Assembly: GCA_944322975.1 (NCBI GenBank)
Contig: CALUQS010000085.1
Location: forward strand, 1 to 38,072
Direction of reading: 5' to 3'
DNA from: Candidatus Gastranaerophilales bacterium
Lineage (GTDB): Bacteria > Cyanobacteriota > Vampirovibrionia > Gastranaerophilales > Gastranaerophilaceae
DNA: 38,072 nt
In this document: piece by piece, positions 34,180 to 38,072 of the stretch
Position numbering within the stretch: the stretch's first letter is position 1
How the letters are laid out: every line of letters begins with the position of its first letter
Position numbers and translations under genes: made by a program
Notes under the pieces: generated by a model
Databases searched by the model: none
The model's input: only the letters and a program-made list of their open reading frames with translations
Told to the model about the DNA's origin: nothing

Positions 34180-34257
34180 AAAAAATTCCTTTATTGTTAT
34201 ATAAAGAATTTTAATACAAATATAATGAGATATAAATGTAGTGGTCTAATAAGATGT

Positions 34258-35100
34258 TTATAAAATCATTAACACATCACGGACGATTTTTGAGACTATT
34301 GCCGTAGAAACTTCACTTTTATCATAGTCAGGAGAAAGTTCAACTATATCTGCGCCGACTATATCAAACTTTTTAAGGAATTTAATCCACTGTGCAAGTT
34401 CTCTGTATAACATTCCGTCCGGCTCAGGTGTACCTGTACCCGGCAAAACAGAAGGGTCTAAAACATCAACATCAATTGTCAGAAAAATCTTTTTATCGCT
34501 CAATACATCTAAATCAGAAGAATTATTCACAAGCGTATTAAATTTCTTCATCAATTCAAATTCTTCTTTTAAACCTGAACGAATACCTATCTGTTTTATA
34601 TTTTCAAAACCAATTATTTCACCTATTCTTCTCATCACGCAGGCATGAGAAAATTTTTCACCCAGATAATCGTCTCTTAAATCTGTATGCGCATCAAAAT
34701 GGATAACAGCAAGATTATCATATTTTTCTTTACAAGCCTTCAGCGCAGGCAGTGTTACAAGATGTTCGCCGCCTATTCCCAAATACTTTTTATTATCATT
34801 AAAAACAGCACGTGCATTGTCTTCAATAACTTCAAGGGTTTTTATTGTGTTGCCGAAAGGGAACTCCAGCTCACCGGCATCATAAAACATTACCTCATCA
34901 AGATGTTTGTCAAATACCGGAGAATAATCTTCCAGCCCCCAGCTTGCAAGCCTTAATCTTTCCGGCGCAAATCTGCTGCCCGGACGGTAAGAACATGTTC
35001 CGTCAAAGGGTAAGCCAAGCATGACTATTCGTGCATTGTTATAATTTTCTACAGAACCTATCCAGCTGCGCTGCAGAAAGGGACCGGGTAAATTTTGCAT
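34258..35100 (-). CDS. speB: Agmatinase (ureohydrolase family)
   Basis: Manganese enzyme that hydrolyses agmatine to putrescine and urea. It has 280 residues. Metal ligands are visible: GGEH (His113), FDAHTD (Asp136, His138, Asp140) and TIDVDVLDPS (Asp210, Asp212). It starts with SYRPGSRFAPERLR near 37-50, typical of the agmatinase branch. Arginase and guanidinobutyrase belong to the same family, so substrate is likely but not certain. Shine-Dalgarno AAGGA is 8 bases before the ATG. The PilO gene lies only 17 bases upstream on the same strand, so this gene probably reads through from the pilMN-pilO transcript. Confidence 0.88.
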   Translation of the reverse strand: MQNLPGPFLQRSWIGSVENYNNARIVMLGLPFDGTCSYRPGSRFAPERLRLASWGLEDYSPVFDKHLDEVMFYDAGELEFPFGNTIKTLEVIEDNARAVFNDNKKYLGIGGEHLVTLPALKACKEKYDNLAVIHFDAHTDLRDDYLGEKFSHACVMRRIGEIIGFENIKQIGIRSGLKEEFELMKKFNTLVNNSSDLDVLSDKKIFLTIDVDVLDPSVLPGTGTPEPDGMLYRELAQWIKFLKKFDIVGADIVELSPDYDKSEVSTAIVSKIVRDVLMIL

Positions 35101-35117
35101 AATCAGTCCTTATTTAT

Positions 35118-35786
35118 TTACTGTGCAGCACCTTGGATTGCACCTGCAGCGGCAGTACCTTCTACAGCCTCATCGCCCTGATTTTCAGCAGCTCTTGCAG
35201 CTTCGAAAGCAGCTTTCTGTTCTGCATTCTTTTCAGCATAAAGGTTAACCTGAACGTCTGCTATTAATATTTTTTTATCACCCTCATAAGGGAAAATGCT
35301 GATTTTATCCAAATTTATCAGGTAAGGATAATTAGCAATATCATCAAAATATGATCTGAACTGTGCGTAAGAGCCGATTAACTGCATTTTAACCGCACAA
35401 ACATTGAAATCACTCTGCACATTTTGTGAAACTATATCATCCGGCGGATTTTGGGCATATTCAATTGAACGTAATTTTAAACCGTTGTACTTAGCCGCTT
35501 GAATAACATCTTCAAACATAATACCGAAAGACGCCATTGGATCAAGCGAGGCTACATCTGTTTTATAAACAGGTTTTGTTGCACTTTTTTCCTGTTTTTC
35601 ATATGCAAGTTTCTGTGCTCTTAACTCATCAATCTGCGTTTGAGTTTTTTGCACCTTTACCTGTTTTTCCTGAATTTGCTTATAAGTGGTATAAGACTCG
35701 TTTACCTTAGGTATAATCAAATACAAGCCTATAGCCAAGCAAAACAGTATTATAAATATGTACATCAATTTTTGATTATCGTTCAC
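35118..35786 (-). CDS. pilO: PilO-like pilus alignment protein
   Basis: A 222-residue bitopic protein. A short N-terminus and one membrane helix (about 7-25, LMYIFIILFCLAIGLYLIIP) are followed by a coiled coil (about 30-65) and a ferredoxin-like periplasmic domain (about 80-190). There, GIMFEDVIQAAKYNGLKLRS and FNVCAVKMQLIGSYAQFRSY match the PilO pattern. It ends in an Ala-rich tail. With PilM-N and PilP it forms the ring that joins the motor to the secretin. The start is a GTG at 35786, with AAAGGG upstream. The PilM-N fusion gene lies 39 bases upstream on the same strand. Confidence 0.82.
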   Translation of the reverse strand: MNDNQKLMYIFIILFCLAIGLYLIIPKVNESYTTYKQIQEKQVKVQKTQTQIDELRAQKLAYEKQEKSATKPVYKTDVASLDPMASFGIMFEDVIQAAKYNGLKLRSIEYAQNPPDDIVSQNVQSDFNVCAVKMQLIGSYAQFRSYFDDIANYPYLINLDKISIFPYEGDKKILIADVQVNLYAEKNAEQKAAFEAARAAENQGDEAVEGTAAAGAIQGAAQ

Positions 35787-35825
35787 TTTTAAAAAGCCCT
35801 TTCATACATTGATTAGGTTAAACTA

Positions 35826-37478
35826 CTAGGTTGAAGGTAAATTAGCCGGCAAGGCTGGAACCTTTGGGTCAATAATGGGCCTGCCGTTTTTATCTAATTT
35901 AGGTTTGGCTGCTTCGTTAGGATCAACCAGTTTAACTCCCTTGAACCCGTTATTTGTCAATTCAAACGAATAAACAAGATCCTTAGCAACATCTATATCT
36001 AAAACACCGCCTTCATCATCAACACTTAAACTTGAAAGTATCAAATCAGATTCAGGAACCTGTGATTTAATATTTCTAAAGAACAGATAAACATCATCCA
36101 CAGCAACTGTAGAACCTTTTATACCATATGCCCCTCTTGAATCTGCATAGAAAGAAGTCAACCAGACCTGAGCAGGTATATCTGCGCCTATTGCATAGAA
36201 ATATTTAACTTTAGACTGCAACCCTGCATCAATCTTTTTAGCTGCCGTATAAATATCCATGCCTGTCTTTGTACGCTGCAGTTCTTTTAATTCAGAATCC
36301 AGTGTCTGCTGCTGCGAATCGAGTTCTGAATTTTGAGTTTGTAATTTAGCAAGATATGCCTCAACTGCTTTGCTTGCGCCAAAGCAAACAAGAAGAATTG
36401 CTGCACAAATAACAGTAACATACGCAACAAGCTGGGGTTGTGTAAGGTCAAACCCGCCGATTCTTATAACATCGGGTGCTTTGTAGTCTGTTTGTTGCAA
36501 GAAATTCAGTTTTAAACTGAAATCTCTGTAATTATATATAGCAGCACCGATTGCCTCGGGAGTGATAGCTTTTACATAATGCGGCAATATGTTTAAATCA
36601 ACTGTTAAAATTGAATCTTTGGCATACTGGTTGCATTCCAAAAATTTCACATCACCCGGCTGGTTAAGCTGCATTGCAAGGATTTCTGCACTGACATCGT
36701 TAGATTCACTAACTATTAAAAGCTTATCTGTCGGGAATTTATCAAGTACGGTTCTTGCTGATTGAGAAATAGCAACATAAACCTCATCATTATTAAAAGA
36801 TTTAATAGCAAGAGGTTCTTCAAAATAATCAATAACCGTATACCCGAGCATTGAAAATACGGCATAGCTGTTTTGAGAAACCAGCAGAATATTCCATCCG
36901 CCGTGTGACATTGCAAAATCATCACCAATCTGTGTATATTGCAATGTTTTTATAATTGAAGAATATGTGTTTTCTACTGCAATTAATGTTACACCGAGGT
37001 CTGTAAATATCTGTTGAATAACATTAACAACTTCTTCTTGAATAGCAGCATACAAAACGCATCTTTTTTCCGTACGGTTATTTTCCTTTACATCAACCCA
37101 GCTTACAAGCGGAGTGTTCTTTTTGAAAAGGTAATTTTCTTCAATCGTCGAAATAAGAGCTGTTGTTACACCTTCGTCATCAAGTACTGTCGGTAAAAAG
37201 TCATGCCCGAAAGCAACACTGGGCAAGTTCAAAACAGCCTTTGCGTTTTGCGGCAAGATTCTGACTTCGTTAAACAAATCCTGAAGATTCTGCTTAAACT
37301 CTGTATAATCTTCGATTTCTCTTGTCGAAAAATTATACGGCAAGTCTCTTCTTGCGTATTTAACAATCTTGTTTGTTGACGGATCTATTTGAATAAGTTC
37401 CAAACCAACATTCGGCGATACAGAAATACCAACTGTAACTTTAGTATCCGGTTTAAATTTTGCTAAAAAGTTATTCAT
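35826..37478 (-). CDS. PilM-PilN fusion protein
   Basis: A 550-residue protein joining two normally separate pilus proteins. Residues 1-320 resemble the actin-like ATPase PilM (start TKVTVGISVSPNVGLELIQI, later ENTYSSIIKTLQ). At 320-328 FSLKLNFLQ recalls the PilN cytoplasmic INLLP segment that binds PilM. A membrane helix (about 349-367) and a coiled coil (about 372-405) follow, then a PilN-like periplasmic domain (about 405-520) and a Pro/Lys-rich tail. In most bacteria PilN binds PilM through that short segment; here the two are one chain. First gene of the minus-strand set pilMN-pilO-speB. Confidence 0.85.
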   Translation of the reverse strand: MNNFLAKFKPDTKVTVGISVSPNVGLELIQIDPSTNKIVKYARRDLPYNFSTREIEDYTEFKQNLQDLFNEVRILPQNAKAVLNLPSVAFGHDFLPTVLDDEGVTTALISTIEENYLFKKNTPLVSWVDVKENNRTEKRCVLYAAIQEEVVNVIQQIFTDLGVTLIAVENTYSSIIKTLQYTQIGDDFAMSHGGWNILLVSQNSYAVFSMLGYTVIDYFEEPLAIKSFNNDEVYVAISQSARTVLDKFPTDKLLIVSESNDVSAEILAMQLNQPGDVKFLECNQYAKDSILTVDLNILPHYVKAITPEAIGAAIYNYRDFSLKLNFLQQTDYKAPDVIRIGGFDLTQPQLVAYVTVICAAILLVCFGASKAVEAYLAKLQTQNSELDSQQQTLDSELKELQRTKTGMDIYTAAKKIDAGLQSKVKYFYAIGADIPAQVWLTSFYADSRGAYGIKGSTVAVDDVYLFFRNIKSQVPESDLILSSLSVDDEGGVLDIDVAKDLVYSFELTNNGFKGVKLVDPNEAAKPKLDKNGRPIIDPKVPALPANLPST

Positions 37479-37594
37479 TTACTAATTCCAATATTCCAAA
37501 TTCTTTAACACTAGATTTTTTATAAACCTATACAATTATAGTATAGTATAATTATTAAGGCAACAAAAAATCAAAAACCATCCAAAAGGTGTAT

Positions 37595-38072
37595 ATGAAA
37601 AATCAAAATACATTACCCCAAAACGATTATATATACGGAAAAAACGCCGTAACAGAAGCGTTATATAAAAATCCGTCAAGAATAAACAAAATTATTATTT
37701 CAAAAAGCATTACAAATGATGCCAAAGTCAAAGAAATAATTGAACTTGCAAAAAATAACTCTGTTGTATTTCAATTTGTACCGAAAGAACGGTTTGTTCA
37801 ATATAGCAATACAGCCAATCAGGGGGTTGTCGCGTTTGTTTCTCCCGTTTCTTATACTGATTTGTACGAATTTTTAAACACCCCAAAAGACGGATATTCA
37901 AGAGTAATAATACTTGACGGAGTAGAAGACCCTCACAATCTCGGCGCAATAATAAGAACCTCCGCATGCGCGGGTTTTGATGCTGTTATTATTCCCTCCA
38001 GACGCAATGCGCAGGTCAATTCAACCGTAGAAAAAACCTCCGCTGGCGCAATAAACCATATTCCTCTTATTC
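37595..38072 (+). CDS. 23S rRNA (guanosine) 2'-O-methyltransferase, RlmB/TrmH (SpoU) family, cut at right edge
   Basis: The first 159 codons of a SpoU-class knotted methyltransferase. The N-terminal substrate-binding domain begins YIYGKNAVTEALYKNPSRIN and is followed by NQGVVAFVSPVSY. The first SpoU motif, LDGVEDPHNLGAIIRTSACA, is complete. TSAGAINHIP follows at the edge, and the rest, including the third motif, is outside the window. RlmB methylates a guanosine of 23S rRNA; other SpoU members modify tRNA, so the exact target is not certain. Shine-Dalgarno AAAGG is 5 bases before the ATG. Divergent from pilMN, with TATAAT at 37547-37552. Confidence 0.92.
   Translation, partial: MKNQNTLPQNDYIYGKNAVTEALYKNPSRINKIIISKSITNDAKVKEIIELAKNNSVVFQFVPKERFVQYSNTANQGVVAFVSPVSYTDLYEFLNTPKDGYSRVIILDGVEDPHNLGAIIRTSACAGFDAVIIPSRRNAQVNSTVEKTSAGAINHIPLI

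Overview
The window is AT-rich bacterial chromosome read with the standard genetic code. It carries a Gram-negative-type type IV pilus / type II secretion-like machine (secretin, PilB-type ATPase, PilC/GspF, PilM-PilN, PilO), a thermophile/archaeal-type S-adenosylhomocysteinase without the C-terminal KPDHYRY-like tail, and many small proteins without recognisable families. This mix fits a gut non-photosynthetic cyanobacterial relative (Vampirovibrionia/Melainabacteria, Gastranaerophilales-like). That assignment is inference from gene content and composition, not from a marker-gene search.

Layout. 1-122: outer end of an IS3/IS150-type insertion sequence, with its first ORF running off the left edge. 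296-2424: plsY and an unusual malic enzyme. 2511-7528: accessory stretch with a membrane-anchored hypothetical, a small hypothetical, an M49-like zinc peptidase, a Gly-rich anchored protein and a protein-kinase-fold protein. 7650-11973: FtsB/DivIC-like division protein, EamA transporter, a 96-aa unknown, gpsA and ahcY. 12210-18233: small unknown genes, a DUF1858 redox protein, a Cys-rich mini-protein, a protein with an ADP-ribosyltransferase-like C-terminus, and two paralogous membrane-anchored proteins. 18421-23051: a CDF transporter fused to CBS and CorC domains, an unknown, and ftsH. 23630-30751: main pilus operon (PilP/GspC-like, secretin, ATPase, PilC, DUF6812-like). 31028-31104: tRNA-Ile(GAT) with odd partial copies just upstream. 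31410-32787: hipB-hipA toxin-antitoxin pair. 32845-37478 (minus strand): der, an agmatinase-family gene, pilO and a pilM-pilN fusion. 37595 to the right edge: rlmB-like methyltransferase, cut by the window.

How it works together. gpsA and plsY supply and acylate glycerol-3-phosphate for phospholipids. The two pilus loci are about 4.4 kb apart on opposite strands and together supply most of one envelope-spanning machine: PilM-N fusion, PilO and PilP-like as alignment complex, secretin as outer pore, PilB-like motor with a probable c-di-GMP-binding MshEN domain, and PilC platform. No bona fide prepilin or prepilin peptidase is visible here.

The most notable items are the ART-like protein (14884-16257), the kinase-fold protein (6656-7528), the malic enzyme with what looks like a decayed internal duplication, the CDF-CBS-CorC fusion, a short intergenic motif seen five times, the inverted tRNA fragment, and a hipBA promoter that appears to make a nearly leaderless transcript between two AT palindromes.
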